Below are positions 33,657 to 42,761 of a DNA stretch of 64,000 nucleotides, piece after piece. Origin of the DNA: Rarobacter faecitabidus (GTDB lineage Bacteria; Actinomycetota; Actinomycetes; Actinomycetales; Cellulomonadaceae); contig NZ_VFOS01000001.1 in the NCBI RefSeq assembly GCF_006716265.1, forward strand, positions 186,001 to 250,000, read 5' to 3'. The number at the start of each line of letters is the position of its first letter. Within the stretch, counting starts at the first letter, position 1. A model generated the notes under the pieces. It searched no databases. It saw only the letters and a program-made list of their open reading frames with translations, and was not told where the DNA came from. The position numbers and the translations under genes were made by a program.

Positions 33657-36142
33657 GCGCGCCCTCTACCTCCGAGGTGCGCCGCGGGACGTGGCACAAG
33701 GGCGAGCGTGCGGGCAGGATACTGGCGATCGACGCCGTCGCTGTCGCGATACTGTTCGGACTCGCCACCTGGCTCGCCTGGCCGGTGTACCAATCCTGGT
33801 ACTTCATTGTCAGCGTCGTCGTCGCCGTCGCGCTCGCCGCCGCGCTTGCCGCCGGGGCGACGGTCCGGAGGGTGCGGGCGCGAAATGTGTGGTTGTTGTG
33901 GCTCGGCGTGTATCTCGTCAGCGTGACTCCGGCCGCCATTCCCTCAGCCCTGTGGGCATTCCCAGCCAACCTCCGCTACGGGCTGTGGGGCGCGCTGACC
34001 GGACCGGTCACCGCATGGAAGGAACTCGTCAGCCTCGACCCTCCCGTCGGGTCCTTCGGTACAGCTCTCGTGCCGGGATACGTCGTGTTCGGTACCGTGG
34101 CTCTCGGCCTGGTCCTGCTGCAGTTGCGTCGGCCGGCATGGGTCGGGTGGCAACTCGCGGCGTCCGTGGTCCCGCTGCTCTTCGCCATCTTGGTCGGCCC
34201 GGCCGTGCTTGAGGACATCAATGGGCCGCTCGGGCGCGACTGGCCGTCGGCGCGCGAGGCCCTGATCGGTGCCGTGTGGGCGGTGGTCGCCATACTCTGG
34301 CTCACATCCCGCTTCGCGGTGCGCCATCGCCGGGTGCAGGCCGTGGAAGAGGGCGGACAGGCGAGGGGGCGACTCACCGTCGGCGCCGTCGCCCGCTGGT
34401 TCGCCGGCGCGCTCACCCTGGCACTCGGCGGGGTCGTCGCGGTCACCTTCGTGCCGCATTGGCTACCGGAGCGGGCCGTGGCGCGCAGCGTGGTGCAACC
34501 CCACGTCATCGAGCCGCCTGCGGATTCGCCCCTGGCGGCCTACCGCGCGTACTTCCGTCCCGGCACCCTCGACGCGGAACTGTTCACGGTCACCGGCAAG
34601 GACGTGCCCAGCCGGGTGCGGATCGCCACGCTGTCCTCCTATCGGGGCGACACGTTCACGGCGATAGACCCCAGGGATCCTGGCACGGATTTCCGTCAGC
34701 TCGCGTATCGGCTGAGCGACGTTCCCGGAACGCCGCGGGACGTTCGCATCACCATCGGCGAATTGGGCGGGGTCTGGTTACCCACTGCGGGTCAGGCCGT
34801 GCAGGTGCGCTACAGCGGAGCGTCCGCGCTCAGCCTTAGCGCCAGCACGTACGTGTCGCGCAGCACCACTGGTCTGATCGTGATGGCCGAGCGCAGCGGC
34901 GGCACGCTCGGCCTCGAACGCGGTGATCGCTACGACCTCACTTACGTGGACCCCCCCGCTGCCTCGTCCACCGCTCGCTCGCCGCACCTCGAACCCGACT
35001 GGACGGATTCGGACCTGCCCTCGATGTATGCGTGGCTCGAGCGCGAGGGCATCGACCTGTCGACCGTCGGCGGCGTCCAGCAAGCGGTGGACGCGCTGAT
35101 GGCCGCGAGCTACGTCGGTCACTCGTTCGACGATCCCACCGGCGGTACGGGCAATCGAGCCTCCACGTGGCTCGCCGGCCTCCCCGGTACCTACGAGTTC
35201 CGGCCCAGCTACGCCGGCCACGCACTGCGCAGCATCGACGATCGTGTCTTCGCCCCCCTGCTGAGCGACGACTACGTGCCGTGCTCGGGTCCGCAGGACA
35301 CGCAGTGCGCCGCCGTCGTGGGCGACGACGAGCAGTTCGCCGTCGCCGCTGCACTGATCGCACAGAGTGCCGGGTATCCGAGCCGCGTCGTGCTGGGCGC
35401 GGATGTGGCCGCGAATGGCCTGGTTCGCGGGCGCGATATGCGGGCATGGGCTGAGATCCAGTCGGCCGACGGGCAGTGGGCGCCGATCGAGGCGACCGCT
35501 CGCACCGACAACACGTTCGTTGAGCAGGAGTCGCAACCCCAGTGGCGCGACCACAACAACCCCGTCGACCGGGACGAGACAGTGCAGACTCCACCGCCCG
35601 ACGTTCGCTCGCAGACCGGCGGCCACGCGAACGACTCGCCTGCCGGTGAGCACGTCGCGGGGTCGGGTAGCGCCACCCTCGTCAAGATCGCGGCCATGAC
35701 GTCGCTGGGGCTGCTGTTCCTTCTGCTGCTGACGATGCCGTTCTGGCTGGCGCTCTGGCTGAAGTCGTCCAAGCGCAAACGACGTGCCACTCGCGGTAGC
35801 GCCGAGGACCAGATCGCCGCCGGGTGGGACGAATACATCGACCGGATCGTCGATCTGGGAACACCTCCGCCGGGCACCGCCACTCGTACCGAATTCGCGG
35901 GCGGGCTGGGCGACGCTGAATCGTCGAGGCTGGCGATTCTCGCGGACGCCGCCGTCTTCGGCGATCGCGATCCGCAGGCCGCCGAGCGGGAGGAGTACTG
36001 GCGACTGCTAAGCGATACGCTGGCGAACAGGTACAGGGACGCGACTGCCGGTGAACGGCTGCGCGCGAAAATCTCATGGCGGTCGTTGATGAAGGACCGT
36101 CGCCGGGGGGCAGAGAGTGGATCAGAGAGGATTCAGTCGTGA
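33653..36142 (+). CDS. Transglutaminase-like membrane protein with substituted catalytic triad
   Basis: Protein of 829 residues (TgpA-like architecture). There are several N-terminal membrane helices (about 20-270), an extracellular transglutaminase-like core (about 460-620), a linker, one further helix (IAAMTSLGLLFLLLLTMPFWLALWL) and a cytosolic tail. In the core, the position normally Cys in C-x-Q-F is D559 (GDDEQFAVAAAL). The position normally His before AW is R597 (RDMRAWAE), and the Asp is E613 (WAPIEAT). The fold is kept but cross-linking chemistry looks lost, so a binding or scaffold role is likelier. GTG start, coupled to DUF58; its stop overlaps the PP2C start. Confidence 0.85.
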   Translation: MSAPSTSEVRRGTWHKGERAGRILAIDAVAVAILFGLATWLAWPVYQSWYFIVSVVVAVALAAALAAGATVRRVRARNVWLLWLGVYLVSVTPAAIPSALWAFPANLRYGLWGALTGPVTAWKELVSLDPPVGSFGTALVPGYVVFGTVALGLVLLQLRRPAWVGWQLAASVVPLLFAILVGPAVLEDINGPLGRDWPSAREALIGAVWAVVAILWLTSRFAVRHRRVQAVEEGGQARGRLTVGAVARWFAGALTLALGGVVAVTFVPHWLPERAVARSVVQPHVIEPPADSPLAAYRAYFRPGTLDAELFTVTGKDVPSRVRIATLSSYRGDTFTAIDPRDPGTDFRQLAYRLSDVPGTPRDVRITIGELGGVWLPTAGQAVQVRYSGASALSLSASTYVSRSTTGLIVMAERSGGTLGLERGDRYDLTYVDPPAASSTARSPHLEPDWTDSDLPSMYAWLEREGIDLSTVGGVQQAVDALMAASYVGHSFDDPTGGTGNRASTWLAGLPGTYEFRPSYAGHALRSIDDRVFAPLLSDDYVPCSGPQDTQCAAVVGDDEQFAVAAALIAQSAGYPSRVVLGADVAANGLVRGRDMRAWAEIQSADGQWAPIEATARTDNTFVEQESQPQWRDHNNPVDRDETVQTPPPDVRSQTGGHANDSPAGEHVAGSGSATLVKIAAMTSLGLLFLLLLTMPFWLALWLKSSKRKRRATRGSAEDQIAAGWDEYIDRIVDLGTPPPGTATRTEFAGGLGDAESSRLAILADAAVFGDRDPQAAEREEYWRLLSDTLANRYRDATAGERLRAKISWRSLMKDRRRGAESGSERIQS

Positions 36143-36924
36143 CACGACTCGACGTTCGTGTTGCTGCCGTCACCGACCCCGGTCGCGTGCGCAGTCACAA
36201 CGAGGATGCGATCCTGGCCGACGGCACGGTATTCGCCGTGGCGGATGGGATGGGCGGGCATGAGGCAGGCGAGGTGGCATCGGCCGCCGCCGTCGAAACC
36301 CTCGCGCGAATCGGGCGGGAGGGCGACGGCACGACCCCGGAGGCGGTGATAGACGCGATCGAGGACGCGCAAGCCAACGTGCTACGGATCTCCGGTGGCG
36401 GGCCGCGCGGAGCCGGATCGACGCTCGCCGGGATCGCCGCCATCGATTTCGCCGAGGGGCCGCACTGGCTGGTCTTCAATATCGGCGACTCGCGGGTGTA
36501 TCGCTTCGCCGACGGCGCGCTGCGCCAGCTCACCGTCGACCATTCGCTGGTCCAGGAGCTAGTCGCCGATGGCATGCTCACGCCCGAGGAGGCCCGCACG
36601 AGCCCGCGCCGCAACGTCATCACCCGTGCGCTTGGGTCGGCGGATTTCCAGCCGACGCTCCTGCTCCTTCCCGTCACCAACGGTGAGCGGATCCTGATCT
36701 GCAGCGACGGCCTGACCAACGAGCTCCCCGACGAGCAGATAGCCGCGACGTTCCGGGACGTGACCGAGACGGATCGGGTCGCCGAGATCCTTCGCGACGC
36801 CGCGCTCGCCGCGGGCGGACGCGATAACATCTCGGCCATAGTTGTGGATGTCGTCGAGGGCGGACTGGACGCGAGCGGCGTGGAGTTCCCCGACGAGGAC
36901 ACCGCGCCGACGCGGAGGACATAG
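36139..36924 (+). CDS. PP2C-family Ser/Thr protein phosphatase
   Basis: Metal-dependent phosphatase of 261 residues. The metal-binding and core motifs are all present: RSHNEDAILAD, FAVADGMGGHEAGEVAS, FNIGDSRVYRF, LICSDGLTNEL and GGRDNISAIVVD. It has no membrane segment, so it is cytosolic. GTG 36139 overlaps the preceding stop by 4 bases and has GAGAGG upstream. In this operon it most likely removes phosphates put on by the kinase at 23.8 kb. Confidence 0.95.
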   Translation: MTRLDVRVAAVTDPGRVRSHNEDAILADGTVFAVADGMGGHEAGEVASAAAVETLARIGREGDGTTPEAVIDAIEDAQANVLRISGGGPRGAGSTLAGIAAIDFAEGPHWLVFNIGDSRVYRFADGALRQLTVDHSLVQELVADGMLTPEEARTSPRRNVITRALGSADFQPTLLLLPVTNGERILICSDGLTNELPDEQIAATFRDVTETDRVAEILRDAALAAGGRDNISAIVVDVVEGGLDASGVEFPDEDTAPTRRT

Positions 36925-36933
36925 CGAGGGCGG

Positions 36934-37680
36934 GTGAGCATGGAGAGCGAACCGTGGGACCGCGAGGACGAGGACGCCGCCACGCAGCGACGAAGTCCCG
37001 CGCGGCCGGCCGCTGCCGCGGGTGAGGACGATCTTCTCGACGGCGACACCGTAGTGAGCCCTCGTCGCTCGGTGCCCGCCGTCGATCCCGAGTCGCTGGC
37101 TACCGAGGGCGATGCGGACGACACCGTCGTCAGCAGTCGCCGCCCCCGCGCGCCGCAGGACGATCCTGACGACGACACGGTCCTCAGTTCACGACGCGCT
37201 GCGGCGGATGATGCGGATGACGCCACCGTGCTGAGCGCGAGTCATCCGCTGCGCGATGCGGATAGTCGGGATGGGGATGACGACATCCGCCCCAGGTCGC
37301 CGCGAAGTGGAGTGGAGGTGCCGGAGGACTCGTCCGAAATTCGCGAAGCGACCGAGCCCAGAGCCAGCGCCGCGGGGACGGGCGGCGTCACAGGCCGACC
37401 GGCGACCCGCCCGCGAGTGGGTCGCGCCGAGATCCCCGTTGACCCGTCCTCCCCGCTCGGGATCGAGCGGTACCAGGTGCGGCGCGGCGGTGCCGCGACG
37501 ACCCCGCCGCGGCACCGCTACGGGTCGCCCGCGACGCGCCAGCGCACGTCGGTCCCCGAGCCTCCGCCGCTCGCTTCCGCCGCTGCCCCGCCTCCGCGCG
37601 TGCGCGCAAGAGTCGTCGCGCTGGCCGTCGCCGGAACCGTCGTGGCGGCGAGCGCGCTTGCATGGCTGGTGTGGTTCTAG
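36934..37680 (+). CDS. Membrane-anchored protein with four DDTVVS-like repeats
   Basis: Protein of 248 residues, mostly disordered and acidic. Residues 36-104 contain four repeats: DGDTVVSPRR, DDTVVSSRR, DDTVLSSRR and DATVLSASH. Each places a Thr after acidic residues and before Val-Val/Leu. A basic stretch and one C-terminal membrane segment (VVALAVAGTVVAASALAWLVWF) end the chain. Thr in such acidic contexts suits bacterial Ser/Thr kinases and FHA recognition, so I infer it is a phospho-scaffold for the cluster. No known domain. It follows the phosphatase by 9 bases. Confidence 0.75.
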   Translation: MSMESEPWDREDEDAATQRRSPARPAAAAGEDDLLDGDTVVSPRRSVPAVDPESLATEGDADDTVVSSRRPRAPQDDPDDDTVLSSRRAAADDADDATVLSASHPLRDADSRDGDDDIRPRSPRSGVEVPEDSSEIREATEPRASAAGTGGVTGRPATRPRVGRAEIPVDPSSPLGIERYQVRRGGAATTPPRHRYGSPATRQRTSVPEPPPLASAAAPPPRVRARVVALAVAGTVVAASALAWLVWF

Positions 37681-37681
37681 G

Positions 37682-38641
37682 ATGACGATTCGCCCGCTGG
37701 CGGTGTTCGATGTGCCCTTGCGGACCTCCTTTCGCGGCCAGAGCAGGCGCGACGGGATGCTCGTCGCCGGGAACGCGGGGATCGGGGAATTCTCGCCATT
37801 CTGGGACTACGGCGACAAGGAATCCGCGGCGTGGCTGCGTTGCGCAATTGAGGCGGCAGATGGCGACTGGCCCGCTCCGGTGCGCGGCGAGATCCCGGTC
37901 AACGTGACCGTGCCTGCCGTGAGTGCCGAGGAGGCACACGCCATCGTCCAGCGCGGCGGGGGATGCCGTACCGCAAAGGTCAAGGTCGCTGCGCCCGGTG
38001 ACGGCGTCGGTGCGGAGGTCGCCCGACTGGAGGCGGTCCGCGACGCGCTCGGACCGGGCGGCCGGATTCGCATAGACGCCAACGGCCTGTGGGATGTGGA
38101 CGAGGCGCTGCGCCGCTTGTCCCGACTCGATCGGGCGGCGGGCGGACTGGAGTACGCCGAGCAGCCGGTGATGAGCATCGAGGATCTCGGCATCGTGCGC
38201 CGCCGACAGCAGGTTCCCATCGCGGCCGACGAGTCGATCCGGCGCGCCGACGACCCGCTCCGCGTGATCCGGGCGGAGGCCGCTGACATCGCGGTCGTGA
38301 AAGTTCAGCCACTCGGCGGAGTGCGCGAGGCGTTGCGGATCGCGGAGCGGATCGAGATTCCCATCGTGGTGTCCTCCGCGCTTGAGAGTTCTATCGGGCT
38401 CCGGGCGGGTATCGCCCTCGCCGCCGCACTGCCCGAACTGCCCTACGCGTGCGGTCTCGGTACGGCGATGCTGCTGGAGCAGGACGTTGTGGACTCCCCT
38501 TTGGTGCCGTCCGAGGGGGTAATGTCGGTTGCTGACGCGCTCGCGGTCCCGCTACCCGAGTTGGCGTTCGAACCCGCGAATGAGGAGATCACGCACCGAT
38601 GGCTGAGGCGTTTCGACCGAGTGATGAGCCTGCTGGGGTGA
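37682..38641 (+). CDS. menC: o-Succinylbenzoate synthase MenC
   Basis: Enolase-superfamily enzyme of 319 residues that dehydrates SHCHC to o-succinylbenzoate in menaquinone synthesis. Active-site marks are KVKVA (base Lys), RIDANGLWD, EYAEQPV, AADESIR and the second Lys in VVKVQPLGG. The upstream open frame (from 37256) is a shadow of the preceding gene, so ATG 37682 is used, one base after that gene's stop. menD overlaps its end. Confidence 0.93.
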   Translation: MTIRPLAVFDVPLRTSFRGQSRRDGMLVAGNAGIGEFSPFWDYGDKESAAWLRCAIEAADGDWPAPVRGEIPVNVTVPAVSAEEAHAIVQRGGGCRTAKVKVAAPGDGVGAEVARLEAVRDALGPGGRIRIDANGLWDVDEALRRLSRLDRAAGGLEYAEQPVMSIEDLGIVRRRQQVPIAADESIRRADDPLRVIRAEAADIAVVKVQPLGGVREALRIAERIEIPIVVSSALESSIGLRAGIALAAALPELPYACGLGTAMLLEQDVVDSPLVPSEGVMSVADALAVPLPELAFEPANEEITHRWLRRFDRVMSLLG

Positions 38642-40401
38642 GCCAACCGCCGTCCCTGCGACGGGCCTCGCTGATCGTCGCCTCGCTGATCGCCCTCGGA
38701 GTGCAGGACATCGTGACCTGCCCCGGATCTCGCAACGCGCCCCTGCTATACGTCGCGGCGGCAGCCGAGGCGGCTGGGCTTGTGCGACTCCATCCGCGCA
38801 GCGACGAGCGCTCGGCGGCTTTCGTGGCGCTCGGCCTCAGCCTCGGCAGCGGCCATAGCCCGGTGGCGGTGACGACCACTTCGGGAACCGCGGTCGCCAA
38901 CCTGCATCCGGCGATGCTGGAGGCCGCGTACGCGGGTGTGCCGATCGTTGCGCTCACCGCAGATCGCACCGCCGCGCAGCGCGCCGGGGGAGCCAATCAG
39001 TCGGTTCGCCAATCCGGGATCTTCGGCCCCGACATCGAGACGACCTTCATCGATATCGAGGCCGCCGAGTTCGATGCCTCAGACGCGCTGCGGGACCGTC
39101 TCGGCGCGGCGGCAGGTGTGGCGACGGGCGTGGGACCGATTCACCTCAACGTGGAGTTCGCGGAGCCGCTCGTCCCCGCTACGGGAGGCGAGCCCGATTC
39201 CGGGCGCGGGATCGATCCGATCGCAGACCTGACAGCCCTGTTGCGACGCGACCTGGCCGCGATCACCGCCCGCTGGCGCGCGGCGGAAGCATCGACTGCC
39301 GCCGAACCGTCGGACGCGGACGCGAGCCGCCACCTGGGTCTTGGCGCGGACGACCGTGCCGCACTGGATGTGACCGGGACTGACCGAACCCTTGTCGTCG
39401 CTGGAAGTGGGGCCGACCCGCGGGTAGCCGAGCTGTGCGTCGCGCAGGGCTGGCCGCTGATCGCCGAGATCGTCGCCGGGGCAGGACCAGGCCCTCACCG
39501 GGTCACGGACTACCGCCGCATGCTCGATGAGGGCCTGGCCGGTGCGAGCGGGGCCGCGCCGGGGAGTCTCGTCGACGCGGTGGAGCAGGTCATCGTGTTC
39601 GGGAGGCCCACGCTGAGCAGGCAGGTGTCGCGACTCATCGCCGAGACGCCCGGTCGCGTCATCGCCGTGGGGCAGCAGCCAGGCGGGATCAGCCGGGTGT
39701 TCGACCCCGCACTGCGGGCGGATGCGAAGTACCGCGCGCTGCCGCACGAATGGCTTGCGCCAGCGCCGATGAGTCCGCGCCGATCGAGCTGGCTTCGCGC
39801 TTGGACGAGTGCTCCGGTGACGGATCGCGGCGGCGACGTCGCGGCTGTCGTCACGGTTCCGGACCCGGGAGCGGCGGCCGTTCGTCAGGTGCTCGCGGCG
39901 GCGCAAGCGGGCGATGCGATCGTGCTCGGCCCCTCGCGGGTGGTGCGCCATGCCGACCAGTGCGAAGTCGCGGACGGCGTCACGGTGTATTCGAATCGTG
40001 GCGTGTCCGGCATCGACGGTGTCGTGTCGACCGCTATCGGCGTCGCCCTCACCGACCGCTTCGGATCGGTGCGGGCGGTCATGGGGGACCTGACCTTCCT
40101 GCACGACATGGGCGGACTGCAGCTTGGACGAGGCGTGCGCCAGCCGAACCTGCAGATCGTCGTCGTCAACGACGACGGCGGGACGATCTTCAGCACCCTC
40201 GAACACGGCGAAGTCGCGCGACGGCATCCCGCGGCCAGGGACGTGGTCGCGCAACTGCTCACCACTCCAGCCAGTGCCGACATCGAACTGCTGTGCCAGG
40301 CGATGGGCGTTCGCCACTCCCGGGATCTCGCGAGGGAACTGGCAAATCCCCTCCCCGGCGTCACCGTCATCGAAGTCTCGGCGGACGCACCATTCTCTTA
40401 G
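38599..40401 (+). CDS. menD: SEPHCHC synthase MenD
   Basis: Thiamine-diphosphate enzyme of up to 600 residues joining isochorismate and 2-oxoglutarate. The N-terminal PYR domain has TCPGSRNAPLLY, the following SDERSAAFVALGLSL carries the catalytic Glu, and the C-terminal PP domain has GDLTFLHDMGGL and NDDGGTIFSTLEH. Start ATG 38599 overlaps menC by 43 bases. GTG 38638, overlapping the menC stop, is a good alternative (587 residues). It forms an operon with menC. Confidence 0.95.
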   Translation: MAEAFRPSDEPAGVSQPPSLRRASLIVASLIALGVQDIVTCPGSRNAPLLYVAAAAEAAGLVRLHPRSDERSAAFVALGLSLGSGHSPVAVTTTSGTAVANLHPAMLEAAYAGVPIVALTADRTAAQRAGGANQSVRQSGIFGPDIETTFIDIEAAEFDASDALRDRLGAAAGVATGVGPIHLNVEFAEPLVPATGGEPDSGRGIDPIADLTALLRRDLAAITARWRAAEASTAAEPSDADASRHLGLGADDRAALDVTGTDRTLVVAGSGADPRVAELCVAQGWPLIAEIVAGAGPGPHRVTDYRRMLDEGLAGASGAAPGSLVDAVEQVIVFGRPTLSRQVSRLIAETPGRVIAVGQQPGGISRVFDPALRADAKYRALPHEWLAPAPMSPRRSSWLRAWTSAPVTDRGGDVAAVVTVPDPGAAAVRQVLAAAQAGDAIVLGPSRVVRHADQCEVADGVTVYSNRGVSGIDGVVSTAIGVALTDRFGSVRAVMGDLTFLHDMGGLQLGRGVRQPNLQIVVVNDDGGTIFSTLEHGEVARRHPAARDVVAQLLTTPASADIELLCQAMGVRHSRDLARELANPLPGVTVIEVSADAPFS

Positions 40402-40475
40402 TCGGCTCCCAGGAAAAGTCCTGAATGCTTCAAGAGTGATGGTGTTTGCTTGTCTCACTGACGGAGGAGGACTTC

Positions 40476-42695
40476 ATGAGCAACGAAACGCCGGATCTGC
40501 CGGCCGGTGACAACGAGCACGCACAGGCGGCGCCACATGGCGCGGTCGGGTCGGCGTCGAATAGGGCAGCGACAGCACCTGCTGAATTCGCGTCGCCCCG
40601 CACGGATGCCGAGGCTCCGATCCCCGCGCCGGGCGTGGCGGCCTCGCGGTTCGATGACTCGATTGCGCCGCAGTCCGGTGAGCGGTCCTCGGCCCCGGCG
40701 GGTGATGCGCTCAACCTCGGCAAGTCGGCGCAGCAGGAATATGGTTCCGATGCTCGCGCCTTCGGGTCTCACCCCTCTGAGGCGCGCACCGAACGGTTGG
40801 CGCAGCAGGCTCCAACGCAGCGGTTCGAGCGGCCCATCGATCAACAGCACAGCCAATTCGGGCCACCGCAGGGCCCAGCGGGGCAGGGTCAGGCACCCCA
40901 CCCATCGTCGCCTCAGCCGGCCCAGCCCGCTGCGGCGCCAGGACGTTCCGGCTCGCCCCAGGGCGCTACGCCGGCAGCGCTGTTCGCGGCTCCGGCCGGT
41001 CCTGCGTCGCAGAGCGCGCCGTCCTCGCAGCCCGGGATCTCTCCGCAGCCCGCGGGGCGGCTGGGCCAGCAACCCGGGGCGCCACTGGTCCAGCAGGAAG
41101 CGGGGCAACCCGGACTCGGCCAGCAGGCACCCCTTCACGCCGGACAGTCCGCGGGCTACCCGCAGCGCACTCCGGTCGCCGCACACCCCGCCGGTCAGCC
41201 AGCCGCGGCCTCCGCCTCCCGCATCGATGCCCCCGCCGCTCGCGGCGCGCAGCCCTTCGCGCCGCCTCCCGCACCGGGACCGCACGTCACCGCATCGACC
41301 CCGCACACCTACGGTCAACACCCCGCGAATGACCCGGCCAACCCCGCCCTGAACGCGGCCCCGGGACAGTACGCGGGGAATCCGCAGCACGATGGCTGGC
41401 AGCAACCTCAGCCCCCAGGCCCCCAGCCGGCAAAGCGAAAGCGCGAGCGGGCACGGACGCCGTGGCTGACCCTCGTGGTGGTGGCGCTCGTCGCCGCGCT
41501 CGCCGCCAGCGTGGGAACCGGATTCATCATGCGGGGCGATGGCACCCCCGCGGCCGTCGCGCGGACCGCATCCCCGACCGCCACGCAACTGGGGACATCG
41601 TCCGAGGACTCCGTCGATGTGCCCGTCACATCGTCGAGCTCGGAGAATCCCAATTGGCAGGAGGTCGCCGCGGCGGTGGCCCCCTCTGTCGTGTCGATCC
41701 AGATCCAGACCAATTCCGGCGCAGGCGAAGGATCGGGCGTGATAGTCGATGCCGAAGGCCTCGTCCTCACCAATGACCACGTCGTCGGCGATGCCACCAA
41801 GGTGTCGGTCACGCTGCAGGACGGGCGCATCTACTCGGCCTCAATCGTCGGCACCGACTCCACCACGGATCTCGCTGTCGTCAAACTCGACGGCGCTCCG
41901 GACGACCTGAAGTCGGCGGTGTTCGCCGACTCGGACGCAGTCAAGGTGGGCGACGCCGTCATGGCGGTGGGCAACCCGCTCGGCCTGTCGAACACCGCCA
42001 CGACCGGAATCGTGTCCGCGCTCAATCGACCGGTCACTACCTCGGGCAACGCGTCCACGCAGTCCGAGACGGTCGTCACCAACGCGATTCAGATCGACGC
42101 GGCGATCAACCCCGGCAACAGCGGTGGTCCGCTGTTCAACGCGCAGGGGGAGGTCATCGGCATCACATCCTCGATTGCGACGATGTCCGACTCGTCCAGC
42201 ACCTCCGGATCGATCGGCCTCGGCTTCGCGATTCCGTCGAACGTGGCCAACATGATCGGCGGGCAGCTCATCGAGAACGGAGTGGCGGAGCACGCATTCC
42301 TCGGCGTTGGGCTCGTCGACGGCCAGGCCACCGCTGACGGTGTCACCCGGCAGGGTGCGCAGGTGCAGCAGGTGGTGTCCGGTTCGCCGGCCGAGAAGGC
42401 AGATATCGAGACCGGCGATGTCATCGTGGCCATCGACGGCCAGGCGGTTTCTGGGGCCCAGTCGCTCACGGCCTTCGTCCGGGCGGAAGCGTCGGGCACC
42501 AAGGTCACGTTGACCATCGTCCGAGACGGCAAGACGCTCTCGACCGAGGTCACTCTCGAGACCAGGGTCGACGACGCCACGAGCCAAAGCGGCCAGGGGC
42601 AAGACGACCAGCAGGACCAACAGGGGCAGCAGCAGGCCCCGGGCCAGCAACTGCCACAGTTCCCGCAACTGCCGGGCGACAGCGACGACAACTAG
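40476..42695 (+). CDS. HtrA/DegP-type membrane serine protease with PDZ domain
   Basis: Protein of 739 residues. A very long disordered Pro/Gln/Ala-rich cytosolic region (about 1-325) is followed by one membrane segment (about 329-350). The extracellular trypsin-like domain has H435 (TNDHVVG), D465 (TDLAVVKL) and S549 (NPGNSGGPLF). A PDZ domain covers about 630-710, and a Gln-rich tail follows. It resembles the mycobacterial PepD/HtrA group, which does envelope protein quality control. GGAGGAGG lies directly before ATG 40476. The catalytic triad is complete. The N-terminal region is unusually long. Confidence 0.94.
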   Translation: MSNETPDLPAGDNEHAQAAPHGAVGSASNRAATAPAEFASPRTDAEAPIPAPGVAASRFDDSIAPQSGERSSAPAGDALNLGKSAQQEYGSDARAFGSHPSEARTERLAQQAPTQRFERPIDQQHSQFGPPQGPAGQGQAPHPSSPQPAQPAAAPGRSGSPQGATPAALFAAPAGPASQSAPSSQPGISPQPAGRLGQQPGAPLVQQEAGQPGLGQQAPLHAGQSAGYPQRTPVAAHPAGQPAAASASRIDAPAARGAQPFAPPPAPGPHVTASTPHTYGQHPANDPANPALNAAPGQYAGNPQHDGWQQPQPPGPQPAKRKRERARTPWLTLVVVALVAALAASVGTGFIMRGDGTPAAVARTASPTATQLGTSSEDSVDVPVTSSSSENPNWQEVAAAVAPSVVSIQIQTNSGAGEGSGVIVDAEGLVLTNDHVVGDATKVSVTLQDGRIYSASIVGTDSTTDLAVVKLDGAPDDLKSAVFADSDAVKVGDAVMAVGNPLGLSNTATTGIVSALNRPVTTSGNASTQSETVVTNAIQIDAAINPGNSGGPLFNAQGEVIGITSSIATMSDSSSTSGSIGLGFAIPSNVANMIGGQLIENGVAEHAFLGVGLVDGQATADGVTRQGAQVQQVVSGSPAEKADIETGDVIVAIDGQAVSGAQSLTAFVRAEASGTKVTLTIVRDGKTLSTEVTLETRVDDATSQSGQGQDDQQDQQGQQQAPGQQLPQFPQLPGDSDDN

Positions 42696-42761
42696 TCTGC
42701 GCAGTCGCAGGGTCGGGCCGGTGATTTCGTATCACTGGCCCGCCCCTGCGACGATAGGGGC

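Noticed and set aside
40455-41780. Minus-strand frame of 441 codons opposite the HtrA-like gene
   Set aside because: It is a shadow of the low-complexity Pro/Gln/Ala region, with no recognisable protein features.
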